A DNA stretch of 64,000 nucleotides from Paramecium tetraurelia (Eukaryota; Ciliophora; Oligohymenophorea; Peniculida; Parameciidae), in contig NW_001799178.1 in the NCBI RefSeq assembly GCF_000165425.1, forward strand, positions 186,001 through 250,000, read 5' to 3'. The notes below the pieces were generated by a model. That model had not been told where the DNA came from. It did not search any database and saw only the letters and a program-made list of their open reading frames with translations. Position numbers and translations under genes: made by a program. Shown here piece after piece: positions 35,363 to 46,475 of the stretch (the stretch's first letter is position 1; the number at the start of each line of letters is the position of its first letter).

Positions 35363-36112
35363 TCAATTAGGGATTAGCCAACATCCTGGCCCCAAAAATT
35401 CATTACAATTAGATACGAGGTCTTTATTGTAGTGTTCTCTCTGTTTCTCAAAGTATTCAAGTGTTGTTTGATTGTTGCTTATTAATCTTTTGTTGTAATA
35501 TATATTTGTACTTTGTATGAAATGCTAAGAATAAAAATAAGACAATCATCAATGTGAAGCTTAGAGTAGCAGCAAAAATTATAAAGTAGGTATCGATCTT
35601 GCCAATCGGAGGATTTTTTAAAATTTTATTGAAATATATGCAAAAGTAAACAACTGATGTTAAGGCTCTAAATATTCATTTTAAGTTACTAGCATAAAAA
35701 ACTAAGCAAAAAAAATATTTGTAATTGTTCTGTCCGATGCAGTTATTCACCCAAGGACAATGATGATCCATTCTCAATATGCATTTATTACATTGTCGGC
35801 AATGATGACATCGCATGGGTTTATTGTTTTAACAAAATTTACAAGTTTTCCTCTATGTAGTCAAAGGGTCATCTTCACTATCGGTTTATGTTGGCGATCC
35901 TGGCTTAGTAGTGGATGTTTTGTAAAATGAGTATATAACAGCCAACAATAATAAATGATGTAAAATCAACAAAAGAATTTCCTTTTCTTCCGGATATATG
36001 AAAATCTATATTAAGAACTCTAGTTTACATAAACCATCATGATTTCCAAGTATGCGATGATCAATATCACAATAGAGAATGGGGCCAATACCCATAATTA
36101 ATTAAAATTCAT
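35363..36112 (-). CDS. DHHC-type protein S-acyltransferase
   Basis: Golgi/plasma-membrane palmitoyltransferase. Four membrane helices flank the zinc-binding catalytic domain: two N-terminal ([37 protein letters not shown]), then CKFC...[16 protein letters not shown] followed by [20 protein letters not shown], then two more helices ([20 protein letters not shown]). The TTxE motif is TTLEYFEK after an AAG-ending intron. Introns: 36006-36028, 35666-35689 (24 nt, GAG acceptor) and 35487-35511; 226 codons. The catalytic Cys of DHHC is present, unlike the related protein at 37431. The C-terminus GPGCWLIPN matches the family's end. Confidence 0.93.
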
Positions 36113-36686
36113 AACAAATATGATGAATATAAATGAAAAAACTCCTTACTTTTTCCGAGTGATTAATAATTAAATTAGGCCCTCTCAATCCATCCACTGA
36201 AAAAACTTACTCTCTCCATTCCCAAAATTAAAATAACACCCCCAATGACTCCTCCTCTCGATTTTTGTATTTATTCTCCAATAGAATTATTAATAATTCA
36301 TATTTGAAAACACTCCTAAGTGTTCATATCTATCAGTTCCACATTATTTATGACTCCCATAAACAACTAAGATCAAATAATATAATAGTACTTTATTGTA
36401 CTAGTTATACAAAATTTGAAATATAAAATTCTCATTGTCCATTTGCAGTATTTATTTAATCTAATAGAAGCTATTAAATATGATTAAAAGTCCTAATGAT
36501 TCAAATCTATAACCAAAAGAGAAAATCAAAGTAATAATAATTTAAATGATAAATATTAATTAAGAAACTTAAAAAATTTAAATGATTTTTAACTTTAGGA
36601 ATAAGAATTATTCCTATTTTACAATAGGGAGTTAGATTATTAATATTACTAATAATGCTTTGTTAAGTTTTAATGTGAAAATATTG
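36113..36686. other. intergenic region
   Basis: About 570 bp, AT-rich, upstream of the DHHC gene and downstream of the glutathione peroxidase gene, both minus strand. No ORF or motif worth naming. Confidence 0.45.
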
Positions 36687-37282
36687 TCATTGATTTAACA
36701 ATTTCTCAATTTCTTATAACATTTCTTTTGGTTTGATATCTGGATGATAAAATTTCACCACTTGACCCTATGAGTTAAGTAGGAATTTTCCAAAATTCCA
36801 TGGCACTTCCTTTGCTTCATTAGAGTTAACTTTTAGAGTGCTGTTTAATCTTAAATATCTGTAAATCTCATGAGTGTTTTAACCATTAACTTCAATTTTT
36901 CTTAAATATTTAAATAATCAGTACTAAAATAATGGAAATGAAACTCCATATTTGGATATAACGAACTCCTTTATCTCAGGTTCTGGTTAAGATTCCTAAC
37001 CCATAAATTGATTACAAGGAAATCCTAAAATCTCTAAACCTTAGGCACTAAATATGTTATTATTCTGTACCTGTATGATTTATAGAGTTCTACAAGTTCG
37101 CTGTAGTTTGAGGATGTTAATCCACATGAACAGGCAACATTTACACAAATGTAAGCTTTTTTTCCTTAAAATTGAGAAAGTTGGGTTTTCTAACCATCGA
37201 TGTTATTAAGTTCAAATTCGAAGAATGTTTTGGTTGGTGGTTATAGTTTATCTACTCCTTTTTTAAATAATTGTGATCCCAT
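36687..37282 (-). CDS. glutathione peroxidase (thioredoxin-type, Cys enzyme)
   Basis: Peroxide-reducing enzyme of the GPx fold. FEFELNNIDGQKTQLSQF leads to NVACSCGLTSSNYSEL, where CG holds the peroxidatic Cys (selenocysteine in animal enzymes); FPCNQF carries the catalytic Gln and the resolving Cys, and VPWNFGKFLLNSQG the catalytic Trp and Asn. Introns 37048-37070 and 36901-36924; 183 codons. The second intron contains TGA. Cys and not Sec at the active site and the FPCNQF Cys point to thioredoxin rather than glutathione as reductant (family knowledge). Start chosen at 37282 because the next upstream ATG (37438) overlaps the stop of the neighbouring gene. Confidence 0.9.
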
Positions 37283-37430
37283 TTTAATATTCCGACTTCT
37301 TAAAATTAAATAATAAATTTTTAGGAAATAGTTGCTTTGCTTATAAATTCGAAATTGACACATACTTGAAATCATGACGATTGAAATTAAAATATAAAAC
37401 TTTATATTATAAACCACAAAAATATTGTTG

Positions 37431-38769
37431 TCACTCATTCAATAGTCCCTCTGACTCCTCATTAGCTACTTATGTTTTAATCATATCTTTTTCCATCTTT
37501 CTTAATTGTCTAATCTATTAATCTATTATTAATTAGGCTTAAGCTCCAAGAGGGTGATTAGGAATGTCAGTAACATTGATGTATTTATTAGTAGCCCAAT
37601 TTTCCTCTCCTTTGCTTGTAAGAAAAGGCTTAATGAAGGATATCCAATTATTGATGAACCCTTTGTCAAAGGGATTTCCAAACATTCCTCTATCGTTAGC
37701 CCATAGATAGGAGTATCTTCTCCATTATACTAATTCCGAGGGAGTTATGTTGTATGAAATCTAAGGATATGATTAATTTGATTACTCTCAATAAACACAA
37801 TATGTATTGCTGAGCAAAATAATAGAATTGCCATATATTGATTAATATAATGAGCAAATCAAAATAGGACTTCTCTTGTGTTCTCTATTCTAATGTGAAT
37901 TACCTGAGTATGAAAAAACAATACAAAGTCCAAGAAATAAGATAGAGAATGAGGAGTGGATAATTGTATAGACCAATGCATACATTGAATTGCATAGAAT
38001 GAAATTCCCATCTTTTAATGCATCTACATAAATATGGTTTAGTACTTTTGACAATATACACAATGTTAGCATCTAACAACTTTGGGGATTGAGCAAATAA
38101 TGCAGATGTTTCTATTCATTTTAGAGAGTGTGAGTAGTTCTGGTTTAGTATCTAAAAGTTCTTTGAAATCTGCTTATTTGAACTAACCTGGTGGGCATAA
38201 TAGAACCAAGAAATAAGTAGTAAAGATAGCATAAATAATGTAAATAATGTAATTCTAACTTATTAGGTATTGATACCAATTCAGGATATGTTTCATAATT
38301 GAAATAGAGTAAAAGGCCATGGCCCATAAAATAATAGATGGCGAACCCTCCGAATATTGATTTGAGCATATTGCCTGGCATGATTTGATTGAGCCATCCA
38401 TTAAGTTTATAAATAGGCATCATAAGAGCCTGTCTAATAAATAGTATGATTGGAATACTAAATCATCATGTAAAAGTAATAGCCTTAAGCCATCATAGGC
38501 AACTGCATAAAGATTTGCATAGCATAATCACCGCTAATGATGGCATACCAAATGAAGACTCTCATCTCTTGGGGGACATTTGCAAATGGATTATATGAGG
38601 AATGATGATGATGCTGATGTTGATGAGGATGTGAATGTTTGTGTTTATGTTGATTTTAATGATCTTGAGTATGATTACAACATTGACCCTTCTTATTCTC
38701 TGTCTAATTGATATTAATTGGAACATGCCCAGCATTTTCCCTATCCATATTTGAATTCATGGAGCGCAT
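37431..38769 (-). CDS. DHHC-domain protein without the catalytic DHHC cysteine
   Basis: Same family as the gene at 35363 but longer (414 residues). N-terminus His-rich (NQHKHKHSHPHQHQHHHH) after a CC pair; then several membrane helices (FGGFAIYYFMGHGLLLYF, YIIYAIFTTYFLVLLCPPGQF). The zinc-finger half is kept: CIICSIPKVVRCQHCVYCQK, then C and, where DHHCxW should stand, WEFHS; downstream VCIGLYNYPLL aligns with NCIGxxNyrfF. A Glu-Phe-His-Ser tetrad in place of DHHC removes the acyl-accepting Cys. The C-terminal NPFDKGF motif is intact (RGMFGNPFDKGFINNW). Introns: 38434-38458, 38255-38276, 38024-38045 (adjacent to the changed motif) and 37761-37785; 415 codons. Start is 23 bp from the divergent V-ATPase d start. 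Confidence 0.85.
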
Positions 38770-38792
38770 AGGAATTTAATAAATTAAATCTT

Positions 38793-40081
38793 ATGGATCT
38801 TTGTGTTTTTGGGGTTGATGATGGTTATGCCGAAGCCATAATCAGAGGATTGAGAGCAAGTTTCTTGACTGAAGCTCAATACCAACAGATGAAGAATTGT
38901 GCCTCAATTCCAGAATTGAAGTCTTTCTTGGAAGAAACAGATTATTAAGTACACATGGCAATTAATAATATAGAATTGCTTGTAAGCTGACAATCCTCAA
39001 ATACCTACATCCATTCTGAGATAGAGACTTAAAAAGAAATTGGCTGATGAATTTGAGTACATCGAAGCTCAATCCACTGGCACACTTACAAAATACTTAT
39101 TTCATTTGAGGTATGATTGATTGATTCATTATGAAAGATGCCGTTTTATGATTGACAATGTAGTCAACATGATAGAGGGATTGAAGAATAAAATTGATAT
39201 TGAAATACTTTTGAGTAATATTGATCCACTAGGCTGGTTCCCTGAAATCAAAAATATCAAAGTCCTTGAAGGAGATGATTATAGCAGTTTATATAGAGAT
39301 GTCCTTATCGATACACCTATTGGTGTCTATTTTATGAAATTCTTGGAAGAATCCATTGAGAATTTACATGAAAATAGAACTTTGAATGACATCCAAAACT
39401 TATTCAGAGAAATGAAACCAGAGTACATCAGAACATCACTTAAGAAGATGTGGTTGGAAGATTTCTATTTGTTTTGCGAATAAGAAGTACAACATACAAT
39501 TTAGTTAGTTAATGCCAACATCTTAGGAAGCACTCTTGGAATTATTAAAATTTGAGGCTGACTTTAAAACAGTCTAAGTTATTTACAATTCAATTGGAAA
39601 CAGAGATCTTAATACAGCAGCTAAAATTATCACAACAAGAAAACAATTGTGTCCAACAATTGGAAACTTATATCCTGATTGTGAAAAGTTGTATTTATAA
39701 GCCATGACTTTGGATGCACTTAGAGAAGCTGTCAAAGGTTGTGACAATTATAGAGATTTACTCAAAGATGCCCCAGATCCTTTAAAGAGAGAAGAATTCA
39801 ATGTGTAAACAAAGTAATTGCTCAAATCTACTAATTTATAGAACTCTTGATGATATTATGTATGATGATGAATGCAGAAGATATGCTCTTGCATTTGACG
39901 GATAAGGCTCATATGGAGTAATCTATACTATTCATATTAGGTCTTCTATTCTTATTTGAAACTTAAAGAATAAGAAATTAGAAACATTATCTGGTTGGCA
40001 GAAATGATTTCAAGAAAGCTTGCTAAGAATCATCCAGGATGGAAAAAAATCATTATCCCTTTCAGTCACCTTGGAAAATGA
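38793..40081 (+). CDS. ATP6V0D: V-type proton ATPase V0 subunit d
   Basis: Central-stalk coupling subunit on top of the proteolipid ring. FGVDDGYAEAIIRGLRASFL, TEAQYQQM, KSFLEETDY match the N-terminus of subunit d; MIDNVVNMIEGLKNK, DPLGWFPEI, DTPIGVYFMKFLEES, and near the end GVFYSYLKLKEQEIRNIIWL are conserved landmarks (compare [23 protein letters not shown]). Five introns: 38949-38973, 39111-39137, 39487-39508, 39814-39841 and 39918-39940; 388 codons. It converges on subunit a of the same V0 sector, with 167 bp between stops. Confidence 0.95.
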
Positions 40082-40248
40082 GCATTTAATGCATAATATA
40101 TATTAATATATTTGTATAGCAACTAATTTTTGCATCTAAATTTTATACTGATCCTCTCAATTCATAAATTCCTAAAATAAAGGAATTACAATTATAATAC
40201 AAATTATAATATAATACTGTTGTATGATATATGTAAATCTATTATATA

Positions 40249-43009
40249 TCATTCCTCCTTTGGAACTGCATTGTCTTACATTACTTTAGCATATGAACAT
40301 TTTTCAAAAGCATATCCATCGGCTTTAAAGAATTTGTTCTGAAATTCAACCCAATGAAGACGCAAGGCATGAAGAAAACATTCCATCACATCCATCATCA
40401 TCAAAACTCCGAAAGTAGCCATAGAGAAAATGGTATAACCAATTAAGAGCTAGAAATTAATAGCATAAGAATACCCTTATTGCACCGACGAAACCTCCAC
40501 CACTTATACCTCCATTCAAACACATTTAGAAGAACACTTCTGCTAATTATCCGTGAGCCAAAGATAAAGCCCACAATCTTAAATAAGAAGCTGTATTTGA
40601 AATGGATCCCAACACAAACTCAATAGTTTCAATTACTTGATGTACAAATATATCACCAAATTCTTCGTGATGTCCACCACCACCAGATTATTCAGTATGA
40701 ATTTCTGAATTCTCTTGAGTGCCTTCAGAATCCTATAATATGGTATTATAACAAATATTACTTCATTGATTTTTTAGTAAAGTTCTTTTTTCTCATCTGC
40801 CAGACCGTTTGGACCTTGAGCCTGATGTTTTTTATTTTGAGAATTAAGTATGAGTGGTTTTGGAAGTAGGATAATTGGAATACAAAATAGTGCAATCAAT
40901 AACATTGCAGTTTAAGTTGAGGCTTCTGATTAACCATCTCCCCATAAAGGTGGATCAACTGTTTTAGCAGGAGCAAGAATCATATTAATCATCAAAGTAA
41001 TAACACTTGGGGCTTAATCAGTTTTTCCTGTCCAATTCACAAACCATTTATAAATAATTAAAAAGTCCATCCAACCGAAAGTGCAAGTGAAGAATATTAT
41101 TTGAGGAATGAACTCAAAAATAAAGTCTATCCAATTCTTGAAGTATATTGCATTGATTCCCTTCAATATAATACCGAATGTCATATGAATGACACCAATA
41201 ATAACTGCCAATTTCATCTTGTATGAATTCATGAATGTTAATTCATTAGGTACACACATCCAGACTGGATCTATACCAAATGGATATACACAGGATTCAT
41301 CTTTTTAAACCCATACTTATTCATCTTTGTGGATTGGATCATCAACTGTACCTGGTTCATAACATGATCCAAATAAGTTGATAGGAACAGACATGAAATC
41401 ATTATATATCCATCCATTGTAAAATGCCCAGAAACCCATCATTAATACCATATGTCTGACAATTAGAGCATGCTTCATTAAAGAATCTGATTCCTTGATT
41501 TCTTTATTATAGACACATAAATATATTCCTAATAATAATAGACAAAATCTAAATGATATGATATTACAGTATACCCATGTCCAATATCAGCAAACATAAC
41601 ACCAAACAAAAATGGGAAAGTCATGACTGTGAATAATCCTGGATTGATTTCCTTATATCTTGGCATACCATAAGTATTAACTATTTCTTAGAATCCCCAA
41701 GTAATTTCATTGGTTTCAAAATATGTTGGAGGCGGCCTTGTACCTTCAGGTGGTGATATTTATAATTGTCCTGTTGGCAAACCCTCATAATTGGTTTGAA
41801 CTTCTCTTAATGCTTAATCAACTTTGATATCTGCTCCTTGAGGTAACCAAATTGATCCATAGAGTACACTTCCTTGAACTCTCAGGTAATTCAATTGCGT
41901 ATAAAGATATTTCTCCTTAACCAAAAATAATTTTAATTCTTCTAATTTATGAACAATTGGAGTTTTAATAAATTCTTTAGAAATCATCAAGGTAGGCTTC
42001 AACCTGATTCTTTGTCATTTCTAATAACTATAAAATGTATATGAGAATATGTACATTTCTAGTCTCGACTAACTCTGTTTCAATTTATCTTAATTTCTCT
42101 TGGAAAACCATATTATTTTCAGGGAATGTGTATTTAGCAACCTAAAAGGATTCACAGATTTTATTGAGTTTGTTTGTGATAACATTGGAACCTCCTCCTC
42201 CTGGATAGACTACTACAAAGACACTTTTAATAATTTTTGCGTCATCCTTTATTTTATTATGTTTTAATTTACATTTTTAGTGTCAACGATTTAATCACTT
42301 TCAATATCCATGGTATTCATCCAAGCATTACCTTTGGTAATACGAAATATGATTCTCTTGAATCTGATTTGGTCTTCCTTGTTGATGACACCAACCAAAT
42401 AATTAAATTTAACAGATCCTTATAAGATTTTGATGTCATCTAATTCTTTCCCTTGCAAATTGACATATCCTTCGGCTACATAATTAGCACTAAGATATAT
42501 GAATTTTATACGGTTAGAAGAATGATTGTCCTAATAATGCTTCTCCCTTTAGTAAGACTGATTTGTGTTCAATCAGTTTGTTTCTGCGTTCATGAAGATT
42601 TTCCATGTTAGTACTCTATTCAATTAGTTGCTGATGTTTCTTGTCGATATCATTTTCAATCTCATCCAAATAGGTGTGACTGGCTTTAGACCTTGAGAAT
42701 TCAGAGGATTGAATACCTTTCCTTGATCAATTGCTTGAAGTTTTTGATCAAAAAATTGACATCCTTGCAGTAAGTAATCTTCTTTTGATATTTCTTCATT
42801 TCATGCTCGATGAGGGATAATTTAACTAGCAAGTCATCGCATCTCTTGATGTAATTAGCAAATGGCCTATTGATCATAGGTAATGTTGGGTCATAATCAA
42901 CAAAATGAATGCAATCTAACTCTGCCAATTCATTCATGACATTCCAGGCACTTTCTCTTGGGATAATCAATTTGTAATAGCCCATTGTTTGGGACCTAAA
43001 GAAGTTCAT
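40249..43009 (-). CDS. ATP6V0A: V-type proton ATPase V0 subunit a (Vph1/Stv1 family)
   Basis: Large membrane subunit forming the proton half-channels. N-terminus [20 protein letters not shown] with [14 protein letters not shown] matches the RSExM...IPxExA and F.DLN signatures. The membrane part near 40560-40640 reads [20 protein letters not shown], containing the essential channel Arg of [14 protein letters not shown], then [14 protein letters not shown]. Several introns, for example a 25-nt one near 42694-42718 and 22-nt one near 42510-42531; I did not place all. About 850 residues are expected. Paramecium is known to carry many a-subunit isoforms that target the pump to different membranes; this is one, isoform not assigned. 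Divergent to MEMO1 (182 bp). Confidence 0.93.
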
Positions 43010-43190
43010 TATTAATTATTAATATCTTTATTTTGCATTTCACATATTAATTAAACAAGTAACCCATGATCGTTTCGCATTTTCTTAAAACCAGACACTC
43101 TTTTCTTTCTACCACAGTAAATATGCCCTCATATGTTTCAAGATAAATGCAAAATTACGCAATCATTTATCAAATAAATATAGTAAATTG

Positions 43191-44226
43191 ATGTTTCAAC
43201 CATCCCAAAAAATAAGAGAAGCTACCCATGCAGGTAGTTGGTATATTGGAGATCGTATATTTAAAATCATTAAACACAAGGAAAGCAATTGGATGCCCAA
43301 CTGAACGACTTCTTATCAAAAGCCAAAGCGGAAACTATACCGAACATAAAAGCCATTATCGGACCGTATAAAATTATAAAACATATAGACACGCTGGCTT
43401 TTCTTATTCAGGACCAACAGCAGCCTTTGCATACTAACACTTAGTGCAAAAAGAAGGGTAATAAACTGTCGCATTAAATTATTCTAGAATGAAAGTCTTT
43501 TTACTTGGACCCTGTCATCATACATATATCAAAGGAATAGGATTATCTGAACTGGAAATTTATGAAACACCACTTGGCAATATCGAATTAGATTAACCAA
43601 GTATTTACATTTGCTGATCTTTTAGCAATAAAACAATTAAGTGCAGAATTGAAAAAAAACTTTATATTTACAAATAAAGAAGTTGAGGAAGAAGAACATA
43701 GTTTAGAAATGCATTTGCCATTTATTTATAAAGTATTTCCAAAATGCAAGCTAATTCCTATAATGGTGGGTGCAACTACTGAATAACAAGACGCTTAAGT
43801 GGCAAGTGTACTAGTCAAATATTTTGTTGATCCAAACACTGTGTTTGTCATTTCATCTGATTTCTGTCATTGGGGAAAGAGGTCAATTAATGATATTATC
43901 AAATTAGTTTCCGATACACTCCTTATAATAAGGAACATGGAGAAATTCATTAATCAATAACATAATTAGATGGATAAGCAATTAAATTGATTGAGTCCCA
44001 TAATATTCCAGAATTTTATAAGTATCTTGAGGATACAAAAAATACAATATGTGGTAGACATCCAATCTGTGTTTTACTAAATGTAATCTTGATTTGAATT
44101 TAGATAATCAACCTTAGCAAATTGCAATTACGAACACAACTGACTAAATATAATCAATCAAATCAAGTGACAAAGCCAAATGACTCATCTGTGAGTTATG
44201 CCGCATTAGTGACTAGTTTAATATGA
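43191..44226 (+). CDS. MEMO1: MEMO1 family protein
   Basis: Homologue of human MEMO1, a dioxygenase-fold protein proposed to bind copper or iron and act in cell motility signalling. [20 protein letters not shown] opens the protein as in the family; [14 protein letters not shown] holds the first metal/active-site His, LGPCHHTYI the second, and [14 protein letters not shown] the active-site Cys. SSDFCHWG and SSVSYAA near the C-terminus also match. Six introns (43255-43280, 43366-43388, 43458-43487, 43601-43625, 43882-43907, 44083-44103) give 295 codons, versus 297 residues in man. The fifth intron starts GTC instead of GTA. Confidence 0.93.
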
Positions 44227-44266
44227 AATTAATAATTACACAATATATATAATTAATTCAATAAAT

Positions 44267-46266
44267 TCACATATTTTTTTATTTAAAAGAAAGATTTGAG
44301 ATTTTTTTTTATGCTCCCCTTTTCTCATACTTTTCCGAACTTTTACTCTTAACATTTTGACTTTGAACCTACTCATCGTATTCTGTCTAGAGTCTTTCTA
44401 TTTTTTTAACCTATTTTATCTCAAGGATTTATTAATTTTGGCTTTTTTCTCTCTGATTACCATTGTAGTAATCATAATATTAGCTAATAATAGAGTAGAA
44501 GGAAGTCGAATTGTCAATATGATTATCTGACTCTGTAGATTATGTTTATTTTAAAGTCATCCTTTTTTAGCAGGATGAACTAGAAGCTGAACTAGCTGTC
44601 TTTAATCTATCTGCATTACTGTGTTGGCTCATTTAAAATTAGTTTATATCATCGTAAATGATCAAAGGCTTTACTCTTCGATGATTTTTCTCGTCATCCC
44701 CAAATACTTAATTGGATCTACACATAATTGGAGATTGACTAGAGAACTTGCTTTGGAGTAGTTTTGAGATGTTTATTCTAACATCTAAGTGATTGGAGTT
44801 AGAAGGAACACTCTTATCGTACATAAATAGATTATTAATAATTAAGTTCATTTAATTTTATCAAGTTATTTTTTCCAAACTGATTGAGTAATCGATCTCA
44901 ATTTTATTTAGCCCATGAGATAATTGGTTTTATCGTATTTGCCATTCGCATGTATTCTGTATTTCCCTTCATTCGTTAATTCATCAATGCAAGTGGGAGT
45001 ATTGGCAAATTTGACCTTCGGAGATTGACTATTATAAACCTTTTGGGCTTATAATGACTCATCTGAATGTCTGTAATTTCTCCTTAACAAATCATGGACT
45101 TGCTGAGTAGATGAAATAGTTTAATAGGTTCTGCTCTTCTCCTTCTTTTTATTCATAACCTTTTGCCACACTTTTGCAGGCGAATTGAATGATTTCAATG
45201 ATTCAGACCTATAAATTCTTAACTCTTCATTCTGGGCCTAATACAGAGAAAATTTGTTCAGAGTTTGGTTGCTGGAGAGAAATGGACGATTCAAAATGGA
45301 TGATTAAGTGGCAAAGCTTTAGTGATTTGAAAGGCTGTTCCCTTCACAATGAATAGGAATGTGATCCAAAAATTTATTTCTAAATATTTTATAGAGTCGA
45401 ACACAGTTTATAGACTTAGCACTATGACTTCTAAATTAGCTTAAGATTTCATCATCTCCAAAACACTCCTTGCAACCTAGAATTGAGATCGGATGAATGT
45501 TCTTATTGTACTATCTGAACAACTGCACTTCTCCATCCACAATGATGTAGACTGCATCAACTGGGTCCCCTTACTGATATATTAATTAATTTGGGATGAA
45601 GTTTATTTCACTGATATCGCATAGCAATTGTCTCAATGTCTTAGCCGACCATTTGCTAAACATAGGAACTGTTGATAACAATGCAAATTTCTCTGCATCT
45701 TACTTTCGAGATTAGATATCTACAATCTATATCACCAAGTACCTTTAATTCTTCTATAAACATCCCTCTTTATCACTATGAGATGAGACTTCTCCAAGGG
45801 CAATATTGTTTGAGTATGAGACTGATCGAACATCATCACTTATTCTCCAAAATGCTACCCTGGGTACAGGTAACCTTAAGGAGTCAAATCCGAGAATCTC
45901 TGAGTCAGCACTTTTTGTCTACCATATAGTAATATGCATCTCTTACAGTTCTGCATTCATCACAATATCCTGATAAGTAATATAACTTCTAGTCAACACC
46001 AAAAATTTCCCACTCAAAATAAAGTAAAACTTTGTGCTCATATCACCTATGTTAACCTAAGGCTCGTAAGGTATATGGCATTCATATTGAAGTTCTCTCA
46101 ATATTTATTAATATTGAGTTTCTCCTACTTATTTTCGCAAATCATGAAAAAATGGCACATCCTTCAGACATACATCAATAAACTCAAGATCAAACTTCGT
46201 TTTGAACATCGATCTCTTGTTTATTGATTGTATCAATTGATAAAGATCACTCTCTCCAATAATCAT
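44267..46266 (-). CDS. protein with two cyclic-nucleotide-binding folds
   Basis: The first CNB domain lies at about residues 30-180 (DVPFFHDLRK, NIGDMSTKFYFILSGKFLVL, then YPGQHFGEQVMMFDQ), the second at about 190-320 (STVPMFSKWSAKTLRQLL, QQGDPVDAVYIIVDGEVQLF, GCKECFGDDEILSQFRSH). The phosphate-binding cassette keeps FGE/FGD but the Arg that grips the cyclic phosphate is not where it should be in either copy, so nucleotide binding may be lost. The C-terminal half is Ser/Lys-rich and probably unstructured (KVWQKVMNKKKEKSRTYQ). Not a PKA regulatory subunit (no dimerisation helix or pseudosubstrate). Several short introns exist; boundaries not all placed. Confidence 0.75.
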
Positions 46267-46475
46267 AATAATTAATTCATTTATTCATATAACAATATAA
46301 TATTTCTTCATTGATATTCCCATCTCGAATTAAAGTTGTTATCCCCATTCATTTCCTGATTGTTCGTTTCCTAAATTGGATCATGAACATACTATTGAAT
46401 TCTATCAATCAGTCTTTAATATTTAACAAGAATAATCAATCATAAATTAATTATAATTCAAGGATTGTCGATAAA

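Noticed and set aside
37283-37438. N-terminal extension of glutathione peroxidase starting at 37438
   Set aside because: The ATG overlaps the TGA of the DHHC-like gene on the same strand, and the extra residues are hydrophobic AT-rich sequence unlike the family; 37282 is preferred.
45672-46227. Two plus-strand ORFs of 85 and 97 codons
   Set aside because: They are antisense shadows of the cyclic-nucleotide-binding-fold gene.
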